From positions 3,923,501 through 3,987,500 of the forward strand of contig NZ_CP044218.1 in the NCBI RefSeq assembly GCF_008727715.1: a stretch of DNA of 64,000 nucleotides, given 5' to 3'. This document shows, piece after piece, positions 33,214 to 41,689 of the stretch. How positions within the stretch are numbered: position 1 is the first letter of the stretch; each line of letters opens with the position of its first letter. The notes beneath the pieces were generated by a model. It worked only from the letters and a program-made list of their open reading frames with translations. It did no database searches and was not told the DNA's origin. A program made the position numbers and the translations under genes. The stretch comes from Mesorhizobium terrae. Lineage in GTDB: Bacteria > Pseudomonadota > Alphaproteobacteria > Rhizobiales > Rhizobiaceae.

Positions 33214-36063
33214 ATGAGTCCCAAGCCGTATGTGGCTCTGTCCGAACCCGTCGCTGACGAGGTCCGCAAGACGACCTGCTACATGTGCGCGTGCCGCTGC
33301 GGCATCAACGTGCACATCAAGGACGGCAAGATCCGCTACATCGAGGGCAATCGCGACCATCCGGTCAACAAGGGCGTTCTGTGCGCCAAGGGTTCGGCCG
33401 GCATCATGCAGCACTATGCGCCAGCGCGTCTGCGGGCGCCGCTGAAGCGGGTGGGGCCGCGCGGTTCCGGCAAATTCCAGGAGATTGGCTGGGACGAGGC
33501 GCTGGCGATCGCCACCGGCTGGCTGGACAACGTGCGCCGCGACGATCCGAAGAAGCTCGCCTTCTTCACCGGGCGCGACCAGTCGCAATCCCTGACCGGC
33601 TTTTGGGCGCAGCAGTTCGGCACGCCGAACTATGCCGCCCATGGCGGTTTCTGCTCGGTCAACATGGCCGCCGCCGGCATCATGACCATTGGCGGCGCCT
33701 TCTGGGAGTTCGGCCAGCCGGACTGGGAGCGGACGAAGCTGTTCGTTTTGTTCGGGGTGGCGGAGGATCACGATTCCAACCCGATCAAGATGGGCATCGC
33801 CAAACTGAAGCGGAATGGTGCCCGTTTCGTCTCGGTCAACCCGGTGCGCACCGGCTACTCGGCGGTAGCCGACAACTGGATCGGCGTGCGGCCCGGCACT
33901 GACGGCCTGTTGATCCTGGCCATCGTGCATGAGCTCCTGAAGGCGCGCCGCATCGATGTCGACTATCTGGTGCGCTATTCCAATGCCACCTGGCTGGTGA
34001 TCGACGCCCCGGGCACCGCCGAGCACGGCCTGTTCGCGCGGGATGGCGAGGGCAAGCCGCTCGTCTTCGAAAGCGTGACGGAACAGGTCGTTGCGGCAGG
34101 CGCCAGGGGGGCAAGGGCAGCGCTTTCCGGCCGCGTGCAACTGGCCGATGGTCGTTTCGCGGTACCGTCCTTCCAGTTGCTCGCCGAAAAATACCTGGAC
34201 CCGAAATACGCGCCGGAAGCCGTGGCCGGGGAAACCGGCGTCGCGGTCGAGACCATTCGCGGGCTGGCGGCGGAGATCGGCCGCGTGGCCTTCGACGAGA
34301 CGATAACGATCGAACAACCGTGGACCGACATCAACGGCCAACGCCATGAAGCCTTTGTCGGGCGGCCGGTGTCATTCCATGCCATGCGCGGGATTTCGGC
34401 GCATTCCAACGGCTTCCAGACGGCGCGGGCGCTGCATATGCTGCAGGTGCTGATCGGCGCGGTCGATTGCCCGGGCGGGTTCCGCTTCGAGCCGCCTTAT
34501 CCCAAGCCCGTGACGGCGCATCCGACGCCGCATGGACGGGCCGAGCATTTCGGCTCCAACAAGCCGCTGTCAGGGCCGCATCTAGGCTTTCCGCGCGGGC
34601 CGGAAGATCTTTTGATCGATGCCGAGGGTAAGCCGACCCGTATCGACAAGGCGTTTTCTTGGGATGCGCCGCTTTCGGTGCACGGGTTGATGCATATGGT
34701 CATCGCCAACGCCCATGCCGGCGATCCGTATCCGATCGACGTGTTGTTCCTCTACATGGCCAACATGGCCTGGAACTCGTCGATGAACACCGCGGGCGTC
34801 ATCCGCATGCTTGAGGACAAGGACACGGAGACTGGCGAATACAAGATCCCGAAGATCATCTATTCGGACGCCTATGCCTCCGAAATGGTCGCCTATGCCG
34901 ACCTCGTCCTGCCCGATACCACCTATCTCGAACGGCATGACTGCATTTCGCTGCTCGACCGGCCGATCTCGGAGCCGGATGCCGTGCAGGATGCCATCCG
35001 CTGGCCGGTGGTCGAGCCGGACCGCGACGTGCGCGGCTTCCAGAGCGTGCTGATCGATCTCGGCGCGCGCCTCAGATTGCCCGGTTTCGCCGACAACCAC
35101 GGCAAGCCGTTGTACAAGGATTACGCTGACTACATCGTTCGCCACGAACGCCGGCCGGGCATCGGCCCTCTGGCCGGGTTTCGCGGTCTCAACGGCGATC
35201 GCGCCGGGCGCGGCGCCGCCAATGCCGAGCAATTACAACGCTATATCGACAACGGTTCGTTCTTTTCGGCGCATATCCCGCTGGAGGCGCAGTTCTTCAA
35301 ACACGCCAACCAGGCCTATCAGGACTTCGCCGTGCGTATGGGCTTCTTCGACACGCCGCAGCCCGTCACCTTCCAGCTCTACCAGGAATCGCTGCAGAAA
35401 TTCCGCTTGTCGGCGCAGGGGCTGCGCGAACCAATCGCGCCTGAAACGCACCGCGAGCGCATCCTCGCAAGCTTCGATCCGCTGCCTGACTGGTACCGGC
35501 CGTTCGGCGAGGCGATGGTCGACAGAGGAGAGTTTCCCTTGCACGCCATCACCCAGCGCCCGGCGGCGATGTATCATTCCTGGGGCTCGATGAATGCCTG
35601 GTTGAGGCAGATCCACACGTCGAACGCGCTTTATGTACCGGGGCCGATCTGCGACCGGCTGGAGCTCGCCGACGGCGACTGGGTATGGCTGATCTCGCAT
35701 CACAGCCGCATCAAAGTGCCGGTCCAGCGCATGGAGGCAGTCAATTCTTCGACAGTGTGGACGTGGAACGCCATCGGCAAGCGGGAAGGCGCCTGGGGGC
35801 TGAATCGCGATGCGCCGGAAGCACAAAAGGGCTTCCTGATGAATCACTTGATCCACGAACTTCTCCCATCGCGGGAAGACGGCCGGCGATGGTCGAATTC
35901 CGATCCGATCACTGGCCAGGCTGCCTGGTATGACCTCAGGGTTCGTATCGAAAAGGCCGACAAGGGCGCGGTGAGCGAGCCGCATTTCTCGACACTCGCC
36001 GAACCGGGTAAAGCGCGAGCGCATCCCACCGAATTGCGCTACGGACAGGAGTGGGCATCATGA
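33214..36063 (+). CDS. soeA: Molybdopterin catalytic subunit, SoeA-type sulfite dehydrogenase
   Basis: The ATG at 33214 follows GAGGAG, giving 949 residues; the frame is open further upstream but lacks such a site. The [4Fe-4S] ligands are C22, C25, C29 and C57 (CYMCACRC then VLCAKG). HGGFCSVNMAAAG near residue 150 may hold the Mo-ligand Cys. The MGD-binding pterin segments follow, and the C-terminal pterin domain includes NAIGKREGAWGL. There is no Tat signal peptide, fitting the cytoplasmic Soe enzymes, which oxidise sulfite to sulfate. The gene order A-B-C with a DmsC-type anchor and my recall of SoeA (TTCYMCACRCGI and KGSAGIMQHY) support this. A different substrate, such as polysulfide or thiosulfate, is a weaker alternative. 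Confidence 0.8.
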   Translation: MSPKPYVALSEPVADEVRKTTCYMCACRCGINVHIKDGKIRYIEGNRDHPVNKGVLCAKGSAGIMQHYAPARLRAPLKRVGPRGSGKFQEIGWDEALAIATGWLDNVRRDDPKKLAFFTGRDQSQSLTGFWAQQFGTPNYAAHGGFCSVNMAAAGIMTIGGAFWEFGQPDWERTKLFVLFGVAEDHDSNPIKMGIAKLKRNGARFVSVNPVRTGYSAVADNWIGVRPGTDGLLILAIVHELLKARRIDVDYLVRYSNATWLVIDAPGTAEHGLFARDGEGKPLVFESVTEQVVAAGARGARAALSGRVQLADGRFAVPSFQLLAEKYLDPKYAPEAVAGETGVAVETIRGLAAEIGRVAFDETITIEQPWTDINGQRHEAFVGRPVSFHAMRGISAHSNGFQTARALHMLQVLIGAVDCPGGFRFEPPYPKPVTAHPTPHGRAEHFGSNKPLSGPHLGFPRGPEDLLIDAEGKPTRIDKAFSWDAPLSVHGLMHMVIANAHAGDPYPIDVLFLYMANMAWNSSMNTAGVIRMLEDKDTETGEYKIPKIIYSDAYASEMVAYADLVLPDTTYLERHDCISLLDRPISEPDAVQDAIRWPVVEPDRDVRGFQSVLIDLGARLRLPGFADNHGKPLYKDYADYIVRHERRPGIGPLAGFRGLNGDRAGRGAANAEQLQRYIDNGSFFSAHIPLEAQFFKHANQAYQDFAVRMGFFDTPQPVTFQLYQESLQKFRLSAQGLREPIAPETHRERILASFDPLPDWYRPFGEAMVDRGEFPLHAITQRPAAMYHSWGSMNAWLRQIHTSNALYVPGPICDRLELADGDWVWLISHHSRIKVPVQRMEAVNSSTVWTWNAIGKREGAWGLNRDAPEAQKGFLMNHLIHELLPSREDGRRWSNSDPITGQAAWYDLRVRIEKADKGAVSEPHFSTLAEPGKARAHPTELRYGQEWAS

Positions 36064-36827
36064 CCAGCCTGCCTGCGTTGCCCACGCCTAAAAAACTCGG
36101 CCTCGTCATCGATCTCGACGTCTGCGTCGGCTGCCATGCCTGCGTCGTCAACTGCAAGGAATGGAATACCGGCGGTTATGGCGCCGCGCTGTCCGATCAA
36201 AACCCCTATGGTGTCGATGTTTCCGGTGCCTGGCTGAACCGCGTCCACTCCTTCGAGGTAATGCCGGAGGGCGGCCAGATCGTCGGCGAGGCGGGTGAAG
36301 CGCGCATCGTGCATTTCCCCAAATCCTGCCTGCATTGCGAGGACGCACCCTGCGTTACCGTCTGCCCGACGGGCGCTTCCTACAAGCGTGCCGAAGACGG
36401 CATCGTGCTGGTCGATGAGGACAAATGCATCGGCTGCGGCCTCTGCGCCTGGTCGTGCCCCTATGGCGCGCGTGAAATGGACCTTGCTGCCGGGGTGATG
36501 AAGAAGTGCACGCTGTGCATCGACCGCATCTACAACGAAACGCTGGAAGAGGTGGACCGGCAGCCGGCCTGCGTGCGTACTTGTCCCGCCAACGCCCGCC
36601 ATTTCGGCGATCTCGCGGACCCATCTTCCGCGGTCTCGATCATGGTGGCGCAACGTGGCGGCATCGACCTGATGCCGGAGCAGGGGACGCGCCCGACAAA
36701 CAAATACCTGCCGCCACGGGCGCGGACGCCGCTGGCGGCGAGCGCGGGTCTGGTGGGGAAGGCCGAAGACACAAGCGGCGCCACCGGCTTTTTCGCCTGG
36801 CTCGACGGCATGCTGGACCGTATCTGA
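36060..36827 (+). CDS. soeB: Four-cluster iron-sulfur subunit, SoeB
   Basis: The ATG at 36060 overlaps the soeA TGA in an ATGA, so it is translationally coupled. The 255-residue product has four ferredoxin-type clusters: CVGCHACVVNC, CLHCEDAPCVTVC, CIGCGLCAWSC and CTLCIDRI...CVRTC, 16 cysteines in all. It would pass electrons from the molybdenum subunit to the membrane anchor. It ends 3 nt before soeC. A C-terminal PPRARTPLAASAGLVG tail is variable. Confidence 0.88.
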   Translation: MTSLPALPTPKKLGLVIDLDVCVGCHACVVNCKEWNTGGYGAALSDQNPYGVDVSGAWLNRVHSFEVMPEGGQIVGEAGEARIVHFPKSCLHCEDAPCVTVCPTGASYKRAEDGIVLVDEDKCIGCGLCAWSCPYGAREMDLAAGVMKKCTLCIDRIYNETLEEVDRQPACVRTCPANARHFGDLADPSSAVSIMVAQRGGIDLMPEQGTRPTNKYLPPRARTPLAASAGLVGKAEDTSGATGFFAWLDGMLDRI

Positions 36828-36830
36828 TCC

Positions 36831-37766
36831 ATGCATCCGGCCTTTTCCATCATCGTTTTCACAACGCTTTCCGGGCTCGGCTACGGGCTGGCGGCGGTGC
36901 TGGGGCTTGGCCTGCTCGACCCTGCGGCGGTCGCCACCAAGCTCGCCTACATGACGGCGCTGGCGCTGATCGCAGGCGGGCTCTTGTCGTCGACCCTGCA
37001 TCTCGGCAACCCGCAACGTGCCTGGCGGGCGCTTTCGCAATGGCGGTCGAGCTGGCTGTCGCGGGAGGGCGTGCTGTCGTTGCTGACCTTCGTGCCGCTT
37101 ATCGTGTCGGCCTGGCTCTCGGTCGTCTACGGACGCTATTCGGCGCCCTTTGGGATTGCCGCAACCGTGCTGTCGCTCGCCACTGTCTTCTGCACGTCGA
37201 TGATCTATGCGTGCCTGAAATCGGTGCAAGCCTGGCATACGCGGCTGACGCCGGCCTGTTATCTGCTGTTTTCGCTGGCTGGCGGGTCGCTGCTCGGCGC
37301 GATGTTCGCGACTGCTGGTGGTCGCGGCGGCATTCCGCTGTTGTTGCCGGCGCTGGTTTTCCTCATCGCGGCCTGGGCGGTGAAGATCGCCTGGCTGCGC
37401 AATCTCGACGGCCTGGTGCCATTGTCGACACCGGAAAGCGCCACGGGGCTCGGCGCCATCGGCCGCGTGCGGCTGTTTGAGCGGCCGCATGTCACCGAAA
37501 ACTACCTGACCAACGAAATGGGTTTCCGCGTCGCGCGCAAGCATGCTGAAAAACTGCGCAGGCTGGCGCTGTTGCTCGGCGGGCTATTGCCTGGAGGGCT
37601 GATCTTCCTGGTGCTGGCCGCGCTGATGGCTGGCGCAAACGCGGGTTTGGCCGCGACCTTAACCCTGGCGGTCGCGGCGCTTTCCCACGTCGTCGGCATG
37701 TTTGTCGAACGCTGGCTGTTCTTTGCCGAAGCGCGCCACGCGGTGATGAATTATTACGGTGGGTAA
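36831..37766 (+). CDS. soeC: Membrane anchor subunit, SoeC (DmsC family)
   Basis: The 311-residue protein has about eight transmembrane segments (for example VIVFTTLSGLGYGLAAVL-type start, LAYMTALALIAGGLLSSTLHLGNP, LLFSLAGGSLLGAMFA). STLHLGNPQRAWRALSQWRSSWLSREG is the DmsC-family signature and contains a His likely near the quinone site. It anchors the complex and passes electrons to quinone. The soeABC genes form a tight operon with 4-nt overlap and 3-nt gap. Confidence 0.88.
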   Translation: MHPAFSIIVFTTLSGLGYGLAAVLGLGLLDPAAVATKLAYMTALALIAGGLLSSTLHLGNPQRAWRALSQWRSSWLSREGVLSLLTFVPLIVSAWLSVVYGRYSAPFGIAATVLSLATVFCTSMIYACLKSVQAWHTRLTPACYLLFSLAGGSLLGAMFATAGGRGGIPLLLPALVFLIAAWAVKIAWLRNLDGLVPLSTPESATGLGAIGRVRLFERPHVTENYLTNEMGFRVARKHAEKLRRLALLLGGLLPGGLIFLVLAALMAGANAGLAATLTLAVAALSHVVGMFVERWLFFAEARHAVMNYYGG

Positions 37767-38182
37767 GAATTTTCGACGCGACTGATCGCGTTCTCGATCC
37801 GCAATCGAAGCGGGTCGGTCGGGTCAGTTGCCGGCGATAGCCGGCTTGGCCGCCTTTTTCTTGCGCACGTTGCGCAGCCGCTTCGCCAATCGCCTGAGTG
37901 CCGCGAACTTTTCACCCGGTTTCGCCGGCTGCTGGCCGCCCCACGGCGTCCACAAGGCAACGCCCTTCTGTCTGATCTGTTCGTCCGTCATCGCCCACAA
38001 CCCTGCCACGACGTCACTGTCCGGCAAAAAAGTTAACGATCAAGTGCGGCGGAAGTTGTGCATTTTCACGATCTCGCACGTAGCGCGGATCAATTTCGTG
38101 CGACCACAGCGATGGCAAGGCGGATTGCACCAAATCAAAGTGCTGGAGCGTCCTTTGCACGTCCGAACGGACACGCGGCGCT
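37767..38182. other. 416-bp intergenic region between soeC and lpxXL
   Basis: The soeC gene and the lpxXL gene converge here, so the region should hold terminators, but no strong hairpin is obvious. The only plausible gene is the 55-codon frame on the minus strand at 37824-37991. The part 37992-38182 shows no supported feature; an open minus-strand frame extending over the lpxXL end is probably chance. Confidence 0.5.
37824..37991 (-). CDS. Possible small basic protein
   Basis: The ATG at 37991 gives 55 residues (MTDEQIRQKGVALWTPWGGQQ...), highly basic at the end (RLRNVRKKKAAKPAIAGN). No domain is recognised. The frame is open to 38027 with a TTG. A GGG run lies just upstream of the ATG, but the site is weak. 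It may be a real small protein or a chance frame. Confidence 0.35.
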   Translation of the reverse strand: MTDEQIRQKGVALWTPWGGQQPAKPGEKFAALRRLAKRLRNVRKKKAAKPAIAGN

Positions 38183-39139
38183 CTAGCGGGTGCGGCCCCT
38201 GATCTGCCAGCGCTTGTGGAACCACATCCACTGGCCGGGATCGTCGCGCACCCAACCTTCAACCGTGTCATTCATCAATTGCACTGTCGCGGCGACGTCC
38301 AGTTGGCCTGCTGCGTTGCGCGGCAAATCGAGCTTGTCGCAAAGGGTGAGCCGGAACCTGTTGCCGGGCAGGCGCACGGAAAAAACGGGATAGACATCGC
38401 ACTCGAACTGCCGCGCCAGCTTCGGCACCAGCGGGCTGGTCTGGCACTGCCTGCCGAAGAAGGTGGAAAGCACCCCGTTGGTGAACTTCTGGTCGACCAG
38501 CGCGCCGACATTACTGCCGCGCTCCAGAACCTGCGCCATGGCGAAAGACACGCCGTTCTTCGACGCGAGCAGTTCGCCCATCGTCGCCGCGCGCGTCTTG
38601 AAGATGTATTCGGCGAGATAGGGATTGTTCGGGGCGCGAAACAACGCCGAGACCGAAAGGTCGAAGGTGGCGGCGGCCACCGGCAGCAACTCGAAATTGC
38701 CCATATGCGCGGTGAAGAAGATGTGCGGCTTCTTCTCGTCGCGAATTTTCAGGAACAGTTCCTTGCCGATGACCTCGACGCGGCCCGGCGTCTCGGCATC
38801 GGGGTCGTAGTCGAAGAGTTGGCCGAGGAAGACATATTCCCCGGCCAGGCGCCCCATATTGCCCCACATGTCGGAGGCGATCTTTTCGATCTCGGCCTCG
38901 CTCTTGTCCGGGTAGGCTTCCTTGATGTTGGCGATCGCCACACGATGGCGGCCAACCATCGGACCTATCTTGCGCGTTACGCGGTCGATGAAGGAAAGCG
39001 CGCGGTCGGGCGGCAGCAAGCGCAGGATCGCCAGGAGCGCCATGGCGACACGCGCGGTGAGCCAATATTCCGCGACTTTCAGGCCGCGCAACGTCTTATA
39101 GACGAGCGGGCGCAGCATCGGTTCCCGCGTGCCGGCCAT
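38183..39139 (-). CDS. lpxXL: Lipid A very-long-chain acyltransferase, LpxXL-like
   Basis: The 318-residue protein belongs to the LpxL/HtrB acyltransferase family. The HX4E motif is H145-MGNF-E150 in FFTAHMGNFELLP, and an N-terminal hydrophobic segment (AMALLAILRLLPPDRAL) fits membrane attachment. In rhizobia LpxXL transfers the 27-hydroxyoctacosanoyl chain from AcpXL to lipid A. The gene order supports this: it closes the acpXL cluster, and its ATG shares one base with the stop of the preceding alcohol dehydrogenase gene (TGATG). Confidence 0.88.
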   Translation of the reverse strand: MAGTREPMLRPLVYKTLRGLKVAEYWLTARVAMALLAILRLLPPDRALSFIDRVTRKIGPMVGRHRVAIANIKEAYPDKSEAEIEKIASDMWGNMGRLAGEYVFLGQLFDYDPDAETPGRVEVIGKELFLKIRDEKKPHIFFTAHMGNFELLPVAAATFDLSVSALFRAPNNPYLAEYIFKTRAATMGELLASKNGVSFAMAQVLERGSNVGALVDQKFTNGVLSTFFGRQCQTSPLVPKLARQFECDVYPVFSVRLPGNRFRLTLCDKLDLPRNAAGQLDVAATVQLMNDTVEGWVRDDPGQWMWFHKRWQIRGRTR

Positions 39140-40167
39140 CAGCCCACGCGCAGGATGATTTTGCCGAAGACGTCGCGGCCTTCCATGCGCTTCAACGCCG
39201 CGTCGATGCCGCTGAAATCGACCTCGGTGTCGATGACCGGGGCAACGAGGCCGGCGGCCATCTTTTGCATCGCATTGGCCATGTTCTCCATGCGGCAGCC
39301 GAAGGAGCCGAGCAGCTTCAATTGCTGCTGGAAAAGCATCATCAGGTTAATCTCGGTGGAGACGCCGGAGGTCGAGCCGCAGGTGACGAGGCGGCCGCCG
39401 CGCTTGAGGGAGAACATCGAGCCGGCCCAGGTGTCCTTGCCGACATGTTCGAAGACGACGTCGACGCCCTTCTTCTTGGTGATCTTGCGCACCGCGCCCT
39501 CGAAGCGATCCTCGCGGTAGTTGATGACGTGGTCGGCGCCGAGCGCCTTGGCCTTCTCGATCTTGTCGTTGGAACCGACGGTGGTGATGACGGTGCAGCC
39601 GATCTTCTTGGCAAGCTGGATCGCGGCCGAGCCGATGCCGGAGCCGCCGGCATGGACAAGGATCGTTTCACCCGGTTCCAGCTTAGCGTTGTCGAACAGC
39701 ATATGCTCAACCGTGCCGAAGGTGACCGGCGCGACGGCCGCACCGATAGCGTCGACGCCAGGAGGGGCGGGCACCAGCAGGCGGGCGGGAAGGTTGATCT
39801 TCTCCTGCGCGAAGCCGTCGAGATGGAAACCGTGCACGCCGCCGACATGCTCGCACAGATTGTCGCGCTTCTCGCGGCAGGCGCGGCACAGCCCGCAGGT
39901 GCGCGCGCCATAGATCGAGACGAGCTGGCCGGGAACCAGGTTCGAGACGCCGGGGCCGACCGCCTCGACCTCGCCGGAGGCCTCCGCGCCGACGGTGAGC
40001 GGCAGCTTGCGCTTGGCAAAGGCCATGCCGCGCCAGCCCCATACGTCGATGTGGTTCAGCGCCACGGCCTTGATGCGCAGCGTCACTTCGCCAAGAGCAG
40101 GCGGCGGCGGCGGAGCGATATCGACGATTTCGAGCCGCCGATCCTCGATGAGTTGCAGTGCGCGCAT
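39139..40167 (-). CDS. Zinc-binding alcohol dehydrogenase of the VLCFA cluster
   Basis: The 342-residue MDR-family protein has GEASGEV-like entry TVGAEASGEVEAVG, a structural zinc loop with four cysteines (CGLCRACREKRDNLC) and the NAD(P) motif HAGGSGIGSAAIQLAKKIG. In the rhizobial acpXL clusters an adh gene (adh2XL) lies at this place; its reaction in very-long-chain acyl synthesis is not proven. The gene overlaps the lpxXL start by one base. Confidence 0.85.
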   Translation of the reverse strand: MRALQLIEDRRLEIVDIAPPPPPALGEVTLRIKAVALNHIDVWGWRGMAFAKRKLPLTVGAEASGEVEAVGPGVSNLVPGQLVSIYGARTCGLCRACREKRDNLCEHVGGVHGFHLDGFAQEKINLPARLLVPAPPGVDAIGAAVAPVTFGTVEHMLFDNAKLEPGETILVHAGGSGIGSAAIQLAKKIGCTVITTVGSNDKIEKAKALGADHVINYREDRFEGAVRKITKKKGVDVVFEHVGKDTWAGSMFSLKRGGRLVTCGSTSGVSTEINLMMLFQQQLKLLGSFGCRMENMANAMQKMAAGLVAPVIDTEVDFSGIDAALKRMEGRDVFGKIILRVG

Positions 40168-40214
40168 ATGGTCTTGCGTCCAGTTATGTTTTCGAAAGAG
40201 GAAAACAGGGCAAT

Positions 40215-40313
40215 AAGGGAATAGGGCTGCAAGGCAATAGGTTCAGGCGAAATAGCAGGAATCAAGCCGCAATTCGCTGCTCGTCGCCCTACGGCCTTAT
40301 TCCCTATTCCCTT
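40215..40313. repeat. Palindromic intergenic repeat (AAGGGAATAGGG type)
   Basis: AAGGGAATAGGG at 40215-40226 is matched by CCCTATTCCCTT at 40302-40313, a perfect 12-bp inverted repeat bracketing about 75 bp. It lies between the adh gene start and the ketosynthase 1 stop, within the lipid A cluster. The form resembles the element at 18228-18318. It makes the cluster's intergenic gap 180 bp, longer than the others. Confidence 0.55.
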
Positions 40314-40346
40314 CTTGTCTGCGCCGTAGCGCCCCAGAGCGCTGCC

Positions 40347-41618
40347 TTAAACAGGTTCCCGCGCCATGACAAGGCAAGTGTTCTGGCCGCCGAAGCCGAA
40401 GGAATTGGACAGAACCGTGCCGACCTTGGCCTCGCGCTTCCTGTTCGGCACCACGTCCAGCGCGATCGCGGGGTCGGGGTTGTCATAGTTGATGGTCGGC
40501 GGAATGACGCCTTCGCGCATGGTCATCAGCGAGAAGGCTGCTTCGATGGCGCCCGCTGCCGACAGCGTGTGGCCGATCATCGACTTGTTGGACGAGATCG
40601 GGATCTGGCTAATGCGCTCGCCGAAGACAGTGGACAGCGACATATGTTCCATCTTGTCGTTTTCCGGCGTCGAGGTGCCGTGCGCGTTGATGTAGTCGAT
40701 CTCGTCCTCGGAAAGGCCGGCGTCGGCAAGCGCTGCCTTGACCGCCGCGATGGCCGGCGAACCGTCCGGCTTGGAGCGGGTGCGGTGGAAGTCGTCGGCC
40801 TTTTCGCCGCAGCCGCGCAGGATTCCGAGCACGGTAGCACCGCGCGCCAGCGCGCTTTCCAGCGATTCCAGCACGAGCGCAGCCGAACCTTCGGCGAGCA
40901 CGAAGCCGTCACGATCCTTCGAGAAGGGCTTCGAGGTCTTTTCCGGCACGTCGTTGGAAGTGGACAGCGCCGAAAGCAGCGAGAAGCGGATCAGCGCCTC
41001 GGCGGTGGCCGAGCCGTCGGCGCCGATTGAGAGCGCACGTTCGCATTCGCCGCGGCGGATCGCCTCGACGCCGAGCTGGATGGCGGTGGCGCCCGAAGCG
41101 CAGGCGGTGGAGAGCGTGATTGGCAGGCCGGTCGTGCCGAAAGCGTCGGCCAGGCGATCGGCAATGGTGCCGAACTGCGCGGAATCGAACATGTCAGAGG
41201 AATTCAGTCCGCGCGCAACTTCCAGGATGCGATCGGAGGCATTTTCCCGATCGCCGCCCTTGTAGAGCGCCAGCCTGTCATGCCAGTCGAGCTCGACCGG
41301 CGGCGAGGCGAGGAAGAGCGGGCCGCCGAAATTCTCGGCGTCGATGCCGGCCTCGGCGACGGCCTCGCGCGCAGCCGTTTCGGCCAGCTCATAGGTCAGT
41401 GCGCTGGCGCCCTTGCTGCTCGACGGCAGGAAATCGACCATGCCGGAGACGCGGGTGTTGAGCTGGTCGACGGGGAAGCGGGTGATGGGGTGGATGCCGG
41501 ACTTGCCGGCGGTCAGGGCCGCCCAGTTATCGGCCTTGCCGATGCCGAGCGACGTGACCACGCCGATGCCGGTAACGGCAACAACCGGCCTGCCCAGATG
41601 ATCTTTCAGCTTCGCCAT
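40347..41618 (-). CDS. fabF1XL: Beta-ketoacyl-ACP synthase, FabF1XL
   Basis: The 423-residue protein has the full KAS II catalytic set: C173 in TLSTACASGA, H313 in NAHGTSTPEN, K345 and H350 in SSNKSMIGHTLSAAG. It condenses malonyl-ACP with the growing chain, here probably on AcpXL to build the C28 lipid A acyl chain. It is followed on the minus strand by the adh gene and lies 71 bp after FabF2XL. Functional specificity is inferred from cluster membership. Confidence 0.9.
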   Translation of the reverse strand: MAKLKDHLGRPVVAVTGIGVVTSLGIGKADNWAALTAGKSGIHPITRFPVDQLNTRVSGMVDFLPSSSKGASALTYELAETAAREAVAEAGIDAENFGGPLFLASPPVELDWHDRLALYKGGDRENASDRILEVARGLNSSDMFDSAQFGTIADRLADAFGTTGLPITLSTACASGATAIQLGVEAIRRGECERALSIGADGSATAEALIRFSLLSALSTSNDVPEKTSKPFSKDRDGFVLAEGSAALVLESLESALARGATVLGILRGCGEKADDFHRTRSKPDGSPAIAAVKAALADAGLSEDEIDYINAHGTSTPENDKMEHMSLSTVFGERISQIPISSNKSMIGHTLSAAGAIEAAFSLMTMREGVIPPTINYDNPDPAIALDVVPNRKREAKVGTVLSNSFGFGGQNTCLVMAREPV

Positions 41619-41689
41619 GCCTCAATCCTCGACCGTTTTCGCCTTGCGCCGCGATCCAACCCCGCCGCCATGCGGCCAGCAGGTGCCGC

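Noticed and set aside
38014..38271. Minus-strand frame over the lpxXL end and the intergenic region
   Set aside because: It overlaps the lpxXL coding end in another frame and lacks a credible start or domain.
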